In this document: positions 1-8,656 of the stretch, piece after piece
How the letters are laid out: each line of letters begins with the position of its first letter
How positions within the stretch are numbered: the first letter of the stretch is position 1
Origin: JAVBNN01 sp031551525
GTDB taxonomy: Bacteria; Bacillota; Negativicutes; Acidaminococcales; JAISLQ01
Reading direction: 5' to 3'
DNA: 29,037 nucleotides
Assembly (NCBI GenBank): GCA_031551525.1
Contig: JAVBNN010000053.1
Location: forward strand, 1 to 29,037
Program-made: the position numbers and the translations under genes
The notes under the pieces: generated by a model
The model's input: the letters and a program-made list of their open reading frames with translations, nothing else
Databases searched by the model: none
Told to the model about the DNA's origin: nothing

Positions 1-105
1 GCTCCCGTACTTTTGTCGGGTCGCCCCAGTTGTTACTATGTTTTAGCATGTTTTGGGCGTAATTTGCAACAAAAAACGTTTGTTATTCGCTCATTAGATT
101 AAGTT

Positions 106-489
106 TTAAAACGAAAACTCATGCGGATAAAAAATCATGCCGATATTTTCACCGGCATAGGTGTAGCGAACCAGGCAGGGTTGGTTGCGAATCCGTTCAA
201 AGGTGGCCATGGTGATGCTCTGGCTGTAGCCGGGCGGGGTAGGCGAGTGCTTCAAAAAGCAAGGAGTATCTATTTTGCCTGTGCGTATAAAGCGCTCTAT
301 GCCACGGATAGCCTCTTCCGGAGTGGTGGCTATGCTGCCTGAATCAAAGCGGAACAGGCGTTTTTTTTGGCTGTGGCTGTCAGTAACGGCAAATACCGCG
401 ACAGAGGGTTTGCCCGGCGCTGATTTTTCAAAAGTTATTTTGTTTATTATATAAAGCCCGGGCAGACTCAGACGTTTGGGTTCGGCCAT
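106..489 (-). CDS. Hypothetical protein, 127 aa
   Basis: I do not recognise this family. The start is the ATG at 489, because an AAGGAGG sits 8 nt upstream of it (complement of 495-504); a longer frame back to 537 exists but lacks such a site. The product is soluble-looking, with no signal peptide or membrane segment, and has beta-strand-like stretches (GLYIINKITF, SVAVFAVTDS) followed by an acidic-to-basic helix (PEEAIRGIERFIRTGKID). It is transcribed away from queC, from which it is separated by about 130 bases, so the two are not one operon. Function unknown. That it is a real gene is well supported by the ribosome site and codon pattern. Confidence 0.7.
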   Translation of the reverse strand: MAEPKRLSLPGLYIINKITFEKSAPGKPSVAVFAVTDSHSQKKRLFRFDSGSIATTPEEAIRGIERFIRTGKIDTPCFLKHSPTPPGYSQSITMATFERIRNQPCLVRYTYAGENIGMIFYPHEFSF

Positions 490-617
490 GGCGGCCACCT
501 CCTTGAGATGATGGAAATGTGGTAATTTTATCGTCAATGGTATTTAGTTTGCAGGATTATTATAACATTTGCCGAAGATTTAAAAAATGTCATGATAGTT
601 TTACAAGGGGATGGGTA

Positions 618-1304
618 ATGAAAAAAGCTTTGGTAGTTTTTTCCGGCGGGCAGGATAGCACGACCTGTTTGCTGAAGGCCTTGGCGGATTATGGTCCGGG
701 GATGGTGGAGGCCGTGACTTTTGTGTACGGTCAAAAGCATGAACTGGAGCTTGCGGCAGCTCGCGCCATAGCCCAAGAACTTTCTGTGCCGCATACTATA
801 TTGGACGCCGGTTTATTGGGCAAAGTAGCCAGTAGCTCCCTTTTGCGCGGTGACGCGCGGGAAGCCGGCGCGGCTGGCGGATATGGCGAAAAATACCCCG
901 ATACTTTTGTTGATGGGCGTAACATGCTTTTCCTGTTGCTGGCGGCAGTTTATGCGAAGCAGCACGGCATAAGCGACATAATAACAGGGGTGGGACAGGC
1001 TGATTTTAGCGGCTATCCTGATTGCCGGGATATTTTTATCAAGTCGCTCAATGTAACGCTCGACCTGGCTATGGACTATGATTTTAATATAATTACGCCG
1101 TTGATGTGGCTGGATAAAAAGGCTGTATGGCAGTTGGCCGATGGCCTCGGTCGGTTGGAATATGTAAAAGAACGCACACATTCCTGTTACCAAAATGTGG
1201 CGGGGGGATGCGGTGACTGTCCGGCTTGTGTTTTGCGGGAACGGGGTTACAAAGAGTATCTTGGGGAAAAGGATTTACAAAAGGTTGCTGGGGGAGGGAG
1301 TTAA
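618..1304 (+). CDS. queC: 7-cyano-7-deazaguanine (preQ0) synthase QueC
   Basis: QueC converts 7-carboxy-7-deazaguanine to preQ0 using ATP and ammonia, a step in queuosine tRNA modification. The 228-aa product has the N-terminal PP-loop SGGQDST (residues 9-15) for ATP binding and the C-terminal zinc site with Cys190, Cys198, Cys201 and Cys204 (CGDCPAC). Length is typical. A longer frame runs back to 519, but the ATG at 618 with AAGGGG just upstream fits the family start. The queE start codon follows 4 nt after the stop, so the two act in one operon and catalyse consecutive steps. queD and queF are not in the window. I see no preQ1 riboswitch in the 128 bases upstream. Confidence 0.95.
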   Translation: MKKALVVFSGGQDSTTCLLKALADYGPGMVEAVTFVYGQKHELELAAARAIAQELSVPHTILDAGLLGKVASSSLLRGDAREAGAAGGYGEKYPDTFVDGRNMLFLLLAAVYAKQHGISDIITGVGQADFSGYPDCRDIFIKSLNVTLDLAMDYDFNIITPLMWLDKKAVWQLADGLGRLEYVKERTHSCYQNVAGGCGDCPACVLRERGYKEYLGEKDLQKVAGGGS

Positions 1305-1308
1305 GGCC

Positions 1309-1932
1309 ATGAAATACCATGTGAATGAAATTTTTGCCTCTTTGCAGGGTGAGGGCTTCAACACAGGGCGGCCAGTGGTATTTGTGCGCCTGGCGCACTG
1401 CAATTTGGCCTGTAATTGGTGTGATACGGACTACGAGCAGTACGCGGAGATGGAGCTTCAGGATATACTTGATACAGTTAGCCTATTTTCTATGGACAGC
1501 GTTATTTTGACCGGTGGCGAACCGACCATACATGAAGGGTTTGCCGAGCTGGCCGCCGCTCTGAAAAAAGCAGGCTACTGGTTGGCCTTGGAGACAAACG
1601 GCATAATTGGACTGCCAGAAGAGGTCGCCGGTTATTTTGATTATGTTGTTGCTTCTCCCAAGGCGGTGTATTCGTATCTTTATGAAAAAGCCAGTATATT
1701 GAGGAAAGCAGACGAAGTGCGCATAGTGGTAGATGGCGATATTATGGATTTTTGCCGGTTTATCGAACAGCGGATCGAGGCCAGATGGTATTATCTTTCC
1801 CCTAAGGCCGGTATAGACGAGAGTTTCAATGTTCTACAGTCTATTGAACTTTTGGGTATGCTCAACAACAGAAGTGCGGGGAAGAAGTGGTTGCTGTCTT
1901 TTCAAACGCATAAGATGGCTCAGATACAGTAA
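1309..1932 (+). CDS. queE: 7-carboxy-7-deazaguanine synthase QueE (radical SAM)
   Basis: QueE is the radical-SAM enzyme that contracts 6-carboxytetrahydropterin to 7-carboxy-7-deazaguanine, the substrate of QueC. The 207-aa product shows the CxxxCxxC cluster motif (Cys31, Cys35, Cys38, in HCNLACNWCDT), the substrate-site segment LQGEG (12-16) and the SAM-binding GGEPT (69-73). It is short for a radical-SAM protein, which is normal for QueE. The start at 1309 is chosen because it follows a GGGAGGGAG ribosome site; the frame itself is open back into queC. It lies 4 nt after queC. The next gene, a thioesterase, is 53 nt further on and is probably co-transcribed. Confidence 0.95.
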   Translation: MKYHVNEIFASLQGEGFNTGRPVVFVRLAHCNLACNWCDTDYEQYAEMELQDILDTVSLFSMDSVILTGGEPTIHEGFAELAAALKKAGYWLALETNGIIGLPEEVAGYFDYVVASPKAVYSYLYEKASILRKADEVRIVVDGDIMDFCRFIEQRIEARWYYLSPKAGIDESFNVLQSIELLGMLNNRSAGKKWLLSFQTHKMAQIQ

Positions 1933-1985
1933 TGGCCAGGTTATAATACAAGGCAGAAGACGCCTTGCCGTGGAGGGAAAAGGTT

Positions 1986-2420
1986 TTGATAGTTATAAAA
2001 GAAAGAGTCCGGTTTATAGATACTGACATGATGGGAGTAGTCCACCATGCAAATTATTTTCAGTGGTTCGAGGTGGCGCGGGTGGTTTATTTGCGGGCGG
2101 CCGGGCTTTCGCTCCTGGAAATGATGGATAATGACTGCCTTTTCCCGATAAGTGATGTGCGCTGTTCATACAAAGAGCCGGCGCGCTTTGACGACTCTTT
2201 GGAGATAACTGCGCGTATGCTTGAGCTCACCCGCGCAAAAATGATATTTTCCTATCAGGTGCGCCGGGAAAAAGACAAGGCACTTTTGGCAGAAGGATTT
2301 ACGGTGAATGTTTTTACCAATGATAAAGGGCAGGTAACGCGTCTGCCTATGCAATTCTATCAACCGCTGAAAGCCTTTTATGAAGTGGAAGTGGCGGCAG
2401 GATCGGCGGGGGCGGAGTGA
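1986..2420 (+). CDS. Acyl-CoA thioesterase, YbgC/FcbC hotdog family
   Basis: Hotdog-fold thioesterase of about 144 aa. The N-terminal signature is clear: RFIDTDMMGVVHHANYF, with the catalytic Asp14, the GVV turn, His20/21 and Tyr24 that define the YbgC/4-hydroxybenzoyl-CoA thioesterase group. I choose the TTG at 1986 because GGAGGG (1972-1977) lies 8 nt before it; an earlier in-frame TTG at 1965 has no such site. The stop overlaps the next start by one base (TGATG), so the genes are translationally coupled. The natural acyl-CoA substrate cannot be read from sequence. No Tol-Pal genes accompany it here. Confidence 0.88.
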   Translation: MIVIKERVRFIDTDMMGVVHHANYFQWFEVARVVYLRAAGLSLLEMMDNDCLFPISDVRCSYKEPARFDDSLEITARMLELTRAKMIFSYQVRREKDKALLAEGFTVNVFTNDKGQVTRLPMQFYQPLKAFYEVEVAAGSAGAE

Positions 2421-2956
2421 TGGCTTGGTATATATTATGGGGCGTGGCCGGTTTCACCGTAGCGGTAGCGGCTGTAATAGGAGTATATATATTGTTGCAG
2501 GGCAATGAACGCCTGGTGATGCGTTTTTCCGAACGCACGCCCTTGGCCTGTGCAGACATAGACGAACACCAGGCAACGCTGTTTCTGTCCATACCAATAG
2601 AAAATGAGGGACGGCAGGATGGCATAGTCATGGATGCTTTTGGGCGCCTTTTGCTCCCCAAAGAGCAGTATGACCAGGCGAAAATCGTTCTGAAGCTGGA
2701 TAAAGAAGACGCTTTGCGCACAGACGATTATTTGCCGGCGTTTTTCATAGAACCGGGGAAAAAAACAACTCTACGCATGACTTTTTTGATAACAACAGAT
2801 GGCGACATACGCAGCGCGCTCAGACAACTGCCAGACGTGACCGTTGATATATACTGCCACATATCAGGGCGAACCAAGCCGCGCATATATAAAACAGCCC
2901 TCATGATCCCGCTGGAAGAGTTTCGGGCTTGCGCCTGGGCAAAGGGGGATGCGTGA
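2420..2956 (+). CDS. Membrane-anchored protein of unknown function
   Basis: The 178-aa product begins with one hydrophobic segment (about residues 2-27, rich in Trp, Val, Ala and Ile) that looks like an uncleaved signal anchor, followed by a soluble domain of alternating strands (ATLFLSIPIENEG, TTLRMTFLITTDGD, VTVDIYCHISGR). The layout suggests an immunoglobulin-like or beta-sandwich domain outside the membrane, but I recognise no family. It is tightly coupled on both sides: its ATG overlaps the thioesterase stop and its TGA overlaps the next ATG. Function unknown. Confidence 0.75.
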   Translation: MAWYILWGVAGFTVAVAAVIGVYILLQGNERLVMRFSERTPLACADIDEHQATLFLSIPIENEGRQDGIVMDAFGRLLLPKEQYDQAKIVLKLDKEDALRTDDYLPAFFIEPGKKTTLRMTFLITTDGDIRSALRQLPDVTVDIYCHISGRTKPRIYKTALMIPLEEFRACAWAKGDA

Positions 2957-3594
2957 TGAAAGTGATACCGGTAAAAACCAGGATACTGACGCAAAGAGAT
3001 GATATAATAGACGCGATAGTCGAATACGCAGGGACTGATATAGGACCAGACGATGTGGTCACGGTGGCGGAAAGCGTGGTAGCAATAACCCAGGGGCGCT
3101 TCAAACGGCCGGAAGATTTCGAACCCTGCTTTTTAGCCAAGGTATTGTGTCGGCTTTTTCCGCAGTTTGGCAGCGTATCGGCCTGGCACAGCATGCAGGC
3201 GCTTATGGAAGAAGAAGGACAGTTTAGAGTATTGTTTGCGGTAATAGTCGGTTTTTTGGGCAAAGTGGTCGGGCGGCCGGGGTTGTTTTACCAATTGGCC
3301 GGAGAACAGGCCAAGCTGATCGACGATGTTACCGGGACTATCCCGCCGTTTGACAAATATGTGGTGTATGGTCCGAAAAATTCCTCCCAGGTGGCGGAAA
3401 ATATCCGTCTGGCCACAGGCTGCTACGGCGCCGCGGTAGTCGACGCCAACGATCTTAAACGCGCGGCGGTGCTTGGTACGTCGAGCGGACTTAAAGAAGA
3501 AGACTTTGTGCAATATATTCTCGACAATCCGTTTGGCAACGACGACCAGAAAACCCCCATAGTTATTTTGAAAGATTTTGCGAAAAAGTCATGA
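2956..3594 (+). CDS. Coenzyme F420-0:L-glutamate ligase (CofE)-like protein
   Basis: The 212-aa product resembles the catalytic domain of CofE-type F420-0:gamma-glutamyl ligases: an N-terminal VKTRILTQRDDI, then the DDVVTVAESVVAITQGR segment that binds nucleotide and metal in that family, and later ENIRLATGCYGAAVVDANDL. Known CofE adds glutamates to F420, but nothing else here suggests F420 use, and free-standing CofE-like proteins of unknown substrate exist in Firmicutes. It is the last gene of the queC-led cluster (ATGA overlap with the gene before) and is followed at once by a hairpin terminator. Confidence 0.75.
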   Translation: MKVIPVKTRILTQRDDIIDAIVEYAGTDIGPDDVVTVAESVVAITQGRFKRPEDFEPCFLAKVLCRLFPQFGSVSAWHSMQALMEEEGQFRVLFAVIVGFLGKVVGRPGLFYQLAGEQAKLIDDVTGTIPPFDKYVVYGPKNSSQVAENIRLATGCYGAAVVDANDLKRAAVLGTSSGLKEEDFVQYILDNPFGNDDQKTPIVILKDFAKKS

Positions 3595-3622
3595 ATATTT
3601 CTCGACTCGGTTGCAACAGTAA

Positions 3623-3651
3623 AAAAGTCCGCTTATAAAGCGGACTTTTTT
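3623..3651 (+). terminator. Rho-independent terminator after CofE-like gene
   Basis: GTCCGC and GCGGAC form a stem, extended by A-run/T-run pairing, and are followed by six T. It lies 29 nt after the stop codon and closes the queC-led operon. The A-run on the left makes it potentially bidirectional. Confidence 0.9.
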
Positions 3652-3767
3652 GTTGTGTGTATCCTTTTTAATACAACAGCCCAGCCATAAATTTATCCTC
3701 CAAACAGGATTTACGAATAAATACAGGGAATATTACATAACAATCAGTTGTAAAAGGGGTGGTAGGT

Positions 3768-5414
3768 TTGCTGTTGGGCATAGACGTGGGCGGGACATTT
3801 ACCGATGCCGTGCTGGTAGAGGGCGGTAAAGTCATAAGCCAGGCCAAGCGGCCGACTACGCATGAAAACATCATGGAAGGTCTCCTAGGTGCACTTGATG
3901 CGGTGCTGGCGCTTGTAGAAAATAGGGCGGGACTTGAACGGGTTGCGCTGTCCACTACGCTCATCACCAATGCAGTAGCGGCAGGCAGGCTGCCGGAAGT
4001 ACTGCTGGCCGTGATGCCGGGACCCGGTGCCAACTGTGAAACGTCTTTTCCAGTGCGGCCGGTCATTTTGCCGGGCTATGTAGACCATCGCGGTGAAGTT
4101 GCGGCACCGTTTTTAAAAGAAACGTTGCCTGAAATCATGCCCGGCCAGCCGGTAGCTGTGTCGGGCAAGTTTTCGGTGCGCAATCCGGCTAATGAAAATA
4201 AGTTGGCCGAGACCATTTCCAGCCTGGGCATTGAAAATATAGTGATGGGCAAAGATATGTCCGGCGACTTGGGATTTATCAGAAGAACTAATTCCGCCTA
4301 TTACACGGCGGCTACTCAGGACCTCCTGGGTGTTTTTATGTCGGCTATCCAAACGATCCTGCGGGAAAGAGGGATAACGGCGCCGATCTATATCCTCAAG
4401 GCGGACGGTGCGGCTATGCCGCTGGACTGGGCGAGAAAACACTCGGTGGAATCATTTTTTACCGGTCCGGCGGCTAGCGCCTGGGGAGTCAAAGCTTTGC
4501 TCGGGCCAGAGAAACGATCTATATCGCTCGATATAGGAGGCACCACCACCGACATTGCTTTTTGGGACAAGACTTTTCCTCTCCTGAGTAGGCGCGGGGC
4601 AGTGATAAACGGCTATCCTACTTCTGTGCGTGCCTTGCATCTTAAATCGGTGCCCTTAGGCGGCGACAGCGTGGTCAGGCGTTTCTGCGGGGCGCTGACT
4701 ATTGGGCCGGACCGACAGGGGGCGGCGATGGCCTTGGGCGGAGGGCAGCCTACTTTGACGGATGCTTTTTTACTGCTCGGGAAGGCTTCTTTTGGCGACC
4801 TTGAGCGGGCGGAATACGCTATGGGGCAATTGGCCGAAAGCGGGGAGAGCGCTTTTGTTGTAGCGGGAAAAGTGCTGAATACAGCGGTGGACAAACTGGC
4901 GGCAGTAGTAGAACAAATGCTGGACGAGTGGGCTATGCAACCGGTCTATCGGGTAGACGATATAGTGGCAGGCAGTGAGTTTAGGCCACAAGTGCTTATT
5001 GGCGTCGGGGGCGCTGCGGTAGGGTTGGCGGAGGCGTTGGGTGAAAAACTTGGCTTGCCGGTCGAAATACCAGAAAACGCTCTGGTAGCCAACGCAGTGG
5101 GCGCGGCAGTAGCCCGGCCTGCCATAATGGCCAATTTGCGCGCAAACACGGCTTTGTTGCAGTGCCATATAGCGCAAGCGGAAAAAGCTATAAAAATCGA
5201 TAAATGTTTTAGCACAAAGGAAGCGGAAAAACTTTTGCGCGAATGGCTGAAAGAAGAGGCCGCCCGCCAGGGCGTACCTTACCACGGCACAGAAACTGTC
5301 TGGCAGGAAGAGTTTCCGGTAGTACGGGGGGCGTACAGGAGCGGCGTTATTATCGATCTGGCTATGCAGCTATCGCCCGGCGTTTTGACCGGGGTGAAAG
5401 GCGGGCGGGGATGA
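3768..5414 (+). CDS. Hydantoinase/oxoprolinase family protein (HyuA-like)
   Basis: ATP-dependent hydantoinase/oxoprolinase A-type protein, about 548 aa. It carries two ASKHA-type phosphate-binding motifs: IDVGGTFTDAV at the N-terminus (residues 5-15) and DIGGTTTDIAFW near residue 255, plus a late GVGGAAVG adenosine-type loop. This is the short HyuA form; no HyuB partner is present. The start is uncertain: TTG 3768 is preferred because AAGGGGTGG lies 5 nt upstream, while GTG 3759 overlaps that site. Its stop overlaps the start of a histone-deacetylase-family amidohydrolase by 4 nt (ATGA), so the two probably work on the same amide substrate. The substrate is unknown. Confidence 0.85.
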   Translation: MLLGIDVGGTFTDAVLVEGGKVISQAKRPTTHENIMEGLLGALDAVLALVENRAGLERVALSTTLITNAVAAGRLPEVLLAVMPGPGANCETSFPVRPVILPGYVDHRGEVAAPFLKETLPEIMPGQPVAVSGKFSVRNPANENKLAETISSLGIENIVMGKDMSGDLGFIRRTNSAYYTAATQDLLGVFMSAIQTILRERGITAPIYILKADGAAMPLDWARKHSVESFFTGPAASAWGVKALLGPEKRSISLDIGGTTTDIAFWDKTFPLLSRRGAVINGYPTSVRALHLKSVPLGGDSVVRRFCGALTIGPDRQGAAMALGGGQPTLTDAFLLLGKASFGDLERAEYAMGQLAESGESAFVVAGKVLNTAVDKLAAVVEQMLDEWAMQPVYRVDDIVAGSEFRPQVLIGVGGAAVGLAEALGEKLGLPVEIPENALVANAVGAAVARPAIMANLRANTALLQCHIAQAEKAIKIDKCFSTKEAEKLLREWLKEEAARQGVPYHGTETVWQEEFPVVRGAYRSGVIIDLAMQLSPGVLTGVKGGRG

Positions 5415-6730
5415 TGAAAACACCTCTTGGGCTAGTATTTTTTCCAGCACTCGACTGGATGATCTCGGAAACCCACCCGGAACGCCAGGAGCGTCTTATC
5501 TATACGCGCGACCAACTGGTCGAGGAAGGGCTTTTTGACCTGCCGGTCATCCGCGAATATCGTCCGCGTTTGGCCGGATGGCAAGATATAGAACGTACGC
5601 ATATCTGCCTGCCGGATGCCAGGAACATCGTAACTGGGGCCCACCGGGTGTCTGCCGGCGGCACTTTGGTGGCGGCGGACGCCGTCATGAAAGGCGAAGT
5701 GGCGCGGGCTTTCGCCCTGGTTCGCCCGCCCGGGCACCATGCCATGCGGGTATCGCACGGTAACCGGGGTTTTTGCAACATCAATATAGAAGCCGTGATG
5801 GTGGATTATTTGCGGAAAAACTATGGCGTAAAAAAAATCGCCATAGTGGATACGGATGTACACCACGGCGATGGCACGCAGGAGATTTTTTACCACGACC
5901 CGGACACGCTCTTTATTTCTTTTCACCAGGACGGGCGAACGCTTTATCCGGGCAGCGGTTTTCCCGAAGAAATGGGTAGCCCCGAGGCTTTTGGCGCGAC
6001 GCTCAACCTGCCGCTCTTGCCGGGTACGGGCGACATTGGTATACACCGGCTGTTCGACGGGCTGATCAGACCGGTGCTGGATGACTTTCAACCGGAAGTA
6101 GTGATAAACTCTGCCGGGCAGGACAATCATTATAGTGACCCGCTCGCTTCGATGCAGGTAACAGCCGAAGGCTATGCGCGGTTGGCCGACAAACTTAAAG
6201 CGGATATAGCGGTATTGGAAGGGGGTTATTCGATCGAGGCGGCTCTGCCCTACGTGAATACCGGCATAGTGCTTGCTATGGCCGGTCTTGATTACTCGCG
6301 GGTGATAGAACCGGATCGGCGCGGTTTGGCGGAGGAAGACGGGCAAACAAGGGCGAGAGTGGAAAAACTCATAAAAGAGATGGGCGACATCTGGCGGCAT
6401 CGGGATACTTTGCGCAAACAGGCTATGGATAAAGCCGGTGGGGTTTGGCAGAGAAAGAAGCCCATCTATTACGATACGGACGGCATCAGTGAAACACAGA
6501 CGGAAACCGCCTATTACTGTCGACATTGTCGGGGCTGGTTGGCTATAGACACTTCGGCGCATGGCTATTCGCTAGGCGAGCAGTCGGCGTTTATCGCCGT
6601 AATCTGGCCGGGCAGCTGCCCGGTTTGCCAAAAAGCCGCCTATGACGCCGTGTATAACGCCAAAAAACGGGGCGGGCATAACTACTATCTGGTACAGGAT
6701 AAAATAAACGACCTGCTTGACAGGATATAG
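5411..6730 (+). CDS. Histone deacetylase family amidohydrolase with C-terminal CxxC domain
   Basis: Zinc-dependent deacetylase of the HDAC/AcuC/acetylpolyamine amidohydrolase superfamily, 439 aa. Visible active-site parts: the charge-relay pair in RPPGHHA (His109, His110), the zinc ligands in DTDVHHGDGT (about 147-156), SAGQDNH further on, and the closing EGGY with the catalytic Tyr273. Bacterial members deacetylate small amines or proteins, not histones. Beyond about residue 340 there is an extra domain with CxxC pairs at 370/373 and 403/406, which looks like a zinc ribbon and is not part of the core fold. The start overlaps the HyuA-like stop; rph follows 14 nt later. Confidence 0.88.
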   Translation: MMKTPLGLVFFPALDWMISETHPERQERLIYTRDQLVEEGLFDLPVIREYRPRLAGWQDIERTHICLPDARNIVTGAHRVSAGGTLVAADAVMKGEVARAFALVRPPGHHAMRVSHGNRGFCNINIEAVMVDYLRKNYGVKKIAIVDTDVHHGDGTQEIFYHDPDTLFISFHQDGRTLYPGSGFPEEMGSPEAFGATLNLPLLPGTGDIGIHRLFDGLIRPVLDDFQPEVVINSAGQDNHYSDPLASMQVTAEGYARLADKLKADIAVLEGGYSIEAALPYVNTGIVLAMAGLDYSRVIEPDRRGLAEEDGQTRARVEKLIKEMGDIWRHRDTLRKQAMDKAGGVWQRKKPIYYDTDGISETQTETAYYCRHCRGWLAIDTSAHGYSLGEQSAFIAVIWPGSCPVCQKAAYDAVYNAKKRGGHNYYLVQDKINDLLDRI

Positions 6731-6744
6731 AGGAAGGATAAAAA

Positions 6745-7485
6745 ATGCGACTCGATAAACGTAAAAACAGCCAACTGCGCTCTATTGCTATACAGCGCGA
6801 CTATATCAAATACCCGGAGGGTTCTGTGCTCATCACTGCTGGCAATACCATAGTTCTTTGTAACGCTACCGTGGAAGACGGTGTTCCGCCCTTTCTGCGT
6901 GGCAGCGGTACCGGTTGGGTGACGGCAGAGTATTCTTTGCTCCCCCGCTCCACCAATACCAGGAATGCCCGCGAGGCGGCCAAAGGAAAGCAAAGTGGGC
7001 GCACACAGGAAATACAGCGGCTGATCGGCCGTTCGCTGCGCAGCGTGGTCGACCTGACGCTTTTGGGTGAGCGCTCGGTGCTTATTGATTGCGATGTTTT
7101 GCAGGCGGATGGAGGCACGCGCACGGCTTCTATAACTGGGGCTTTTGTCGCGCTGGTGGACGCTCTGGCTAAAACGGGCGGGGAAAAAGGCGCGCCCTTT
7201 CCGGTGCGGGATTTTCTTTCGGCGGTCAGCGTAGGTATAGTCGAAGAAACCGCTATGCTCGATCTTTGTTATGTTGAAGACAGCGCGGCGGCGGTCGATA
7301 TGAACATAGTGATGACCGGCAGTGGCAAGTTTGTCGAGGTGCAGGGGACAGGCGAAGAATACTCTTTTAGCCGAAAACAGCTTGACGAACTTCTGGTATT
7401 GGGTGAAAAAGGCTGCGCAGAACTGATAAAACAGCAAAAGAAAGCCTTGGGGCGGTTGACCGCCAAGGTCGGTGGACAGATATGA
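6745..7485 (+). CDS. rph: Ribonuclease PH
   Basis: Phosphate-dependent 3'-5' exoribonuclease that trims tRNA precursors and degrades structured RNA. The 246-aa product is the usual length. Family signatures include RGSGTGWVTAEYSLLPRST near residue 50, the strongly conserved GRTQEIQRLIGRSLR with the phosphate-binding arginine, and the DCDVLQADGGTRTASI segment. A GAGGAAGG ribosome site lies just upstream. Its stop overlaps the rdgB start by four bases (ATGA), the common Firmicute rph-rdgB arrangement. Confidence 0.96.
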   Translation: MRLDKRKNSQLRSIAIQRDYIKYPEGSVLITAGNTIVLCNATVEDGVPPFLRGSGTGWVTAEYSLLPRSTNTRNAREAAKGKQSGRTQEIQRLIGRSLRSVVDLTLLGERSVLIDCDVLQADGGTRTASITGAFVALVDALAKTGGEKGAPFPVRDFLSAVSVGIVEETAMLDLCYVEDSAAAVDMNIVMTGSGKFVEVQGTGEEYSFSRKQLDELLVLGEKGCAELIKQQKKALGRLTAKVGGQI

Positions 7486-8072
7486 AAGAAGTGGTAGTAG
7501 CTACGAGGAATAAGGGAAAAGTAAGAGAATTTGGGCAAATGCTCTCCGGGCTGGGGCTGGCGGTATTGTCTCTGGAGGCTTGGCCGGAGCTGCCGGAGCC
7601 GGAAGAGACCGGCGCGACCTTTTTGGACAATGCCGAACTCAAGGCCGCCTACTACGCTAAAGCTACCGGCAAGCTATGTCTGGCGGACGATTCCGGTCTT
7701 GAGGTGGCGGCACTCGGCGGCGCGCCGGGTGTGCTGTCGGCGCGTTATGCCGGAGAGCACGGCGGCGACAGGGAAAACAATGCATTATTGTTGAAAAATA
7801 TGGCTGGGAGCACTGACCGGCGTTGCCGTTTTTTCTGCGCTCTGGCGCTGGTTGCGCCAGATGGGCAGGTGGTGCTGGAAAGCGAAGGGGCCTGCGAAGG
7901 AGAATTGTTGTTCGCCGAACGAGGAGAAGGCGGCTTTGGTTATGATCCGTTATTTTATTCACGGGAATTGGGCAAAAGCCTGGCTGAGGCCACGCCGGAA
8001 GAGAAAAATGCGGTGAGTCACCGTGGGAAAGCCTTAGCGGCTTTGGTAAAAAAATGGGGTGAACAGCCTTGA
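7482..8072 (+). CDS. rdgB: XTP/dITP diphosphatase (Ham1/RdgB)
   Basis: House-cleaning pyrophosphatase that removes dITP, XTP and dHapTP from the nucleotide pool. The 196-aa product has the N-terminal ATRNKGKVREF nucleotide loop (residues 6-16), the metal/catalytic stretch LADDSGLEV, the GGFGYDPLFY segment and the terminal SHRGKAL. It is translationally coupled to rph before it and to the phosphoesterase after it (4-nt overlaps). Confidence 0.96.
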   Translation: MKEVVVATRNKGKVREFGQMLSGLGLAVLSLEAWPELPEPEETGATFLDNAELKAAYYAKATGKLCLADDSGLEVAALGGAPGVLSARYAGEHGGDRENNALLLKNMAGSTDRRCRFFCALALVAPDGQVVLESEGACEGELLFAERGEGGFGYDPLFYSRELGKSLAEATPEEKNAVSHRGKALAALVKKWGEQP

Positions 8073-8545
8073 GAATAGGTATCGTGGGCGACAGCCACGG
8101 CGATCATGCTGCTTTAAGGAGGGTGCTGCACGCCAATCCGCTGGTCGACCGATGGCTGCATACCGGCGACTGGAGCCAGGACGCATGGTTGCTGGCTGAG
8201 GAAAGCGGCCTGCCGGTGCTGGCGGTGGCTGGTAATACGGATAGTCCGGACGGACGGGCCAAAGAGGAGGAACTCTTGAATATCTCCGGTTATGAGATAT
8301 GGTTGATTCATGGGCACCGCTACTTGGCCTACGGGAAAAACGCCTTGATAGAAGAAGCGCGGGAGGTGGGGGCGGATATCGTGGTATACGGTCATACGCA
8401 TGTTCCGGAAGCCGCGTGGTATGGAAAAATATTGGCCATCAATCCGGGTAGTCCGTCGCGTCCGCGCGGAGGCAGCAAAGCCGGGTTTGCCGTGCTGACG
8501 CTACATCCGGAGGAAAAACCGGAGGTAGAGTTTATTTACCTGTAA
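8069..8545 (+). CDS. YfcE/MJ0936-type metallophosphoesterase
   Basis: Calcineurin-like phosphodiesterase of 158 aa. All metal-binding motifs are present: GDSHGD near residue 7, GNTD (about 56), IHGHRY and GHTHVPEA, and the closing NPGSPSRPRGG. The family hydrolyses phosphodiester bonds in vitro; the physiological substrate is mostly unknown. The start is TTG at 8069, overlapping the rdgB stop (TTGA), with GGGGTGA upstream. It is the last gene of the overlapping cluster; a new promoter follows. Confidence 0.93.
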   Translation: MRIGIVGDSHGDHAALRRVLHANPLVDRWLHTGDWSQDAWLLAEESGLPVLAVAGNTDSPDGRAKEEELLNISGYEIWLIHGHRYLAYGKNALIEEAREVGADIVVYGHTHVPEAAWYGKILAINPGSPSRPRGGSKAGFAVLTLHPEEKPEVEFIYL

Positions 8546-8559
8546 AACATTTATTTTGC

Positions 8560-8588
8560 TTGCCAGAAAGCTATCTGATAATTAGAAT
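8560..8588 (+). promoter_or_regulatory. Sigma-A-type promoter for malic enzyme
   Basis: TTGCCA (8560-8565), a 17-nt spacer and TAGAAT (8583-8588), about 70 nt upstream of the malic enzyme start. The AT-rich leader ends with a strong AAGAGGAGG ribosome site at 8638-8647. Confidence 0.6.
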
Positions 8589-8656
8589 AGTATATAAGCC
8601 ATTATTTTTGTTTTGTACATAATTTTGTAAACTAAAATTAAGAGGAGGTTTTTGAC

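Noticed and set aside
1..105. Gene at the left edge
   Set aside because: No frame with a ribosome site and no clear terminator; I see nothing supportable in these bases.
490..617. preQ1 riboswitch before queC
   Set aside because: No class I or II consensus stem-loop with the conserved A-rich tail could be found in the 128-base gap.
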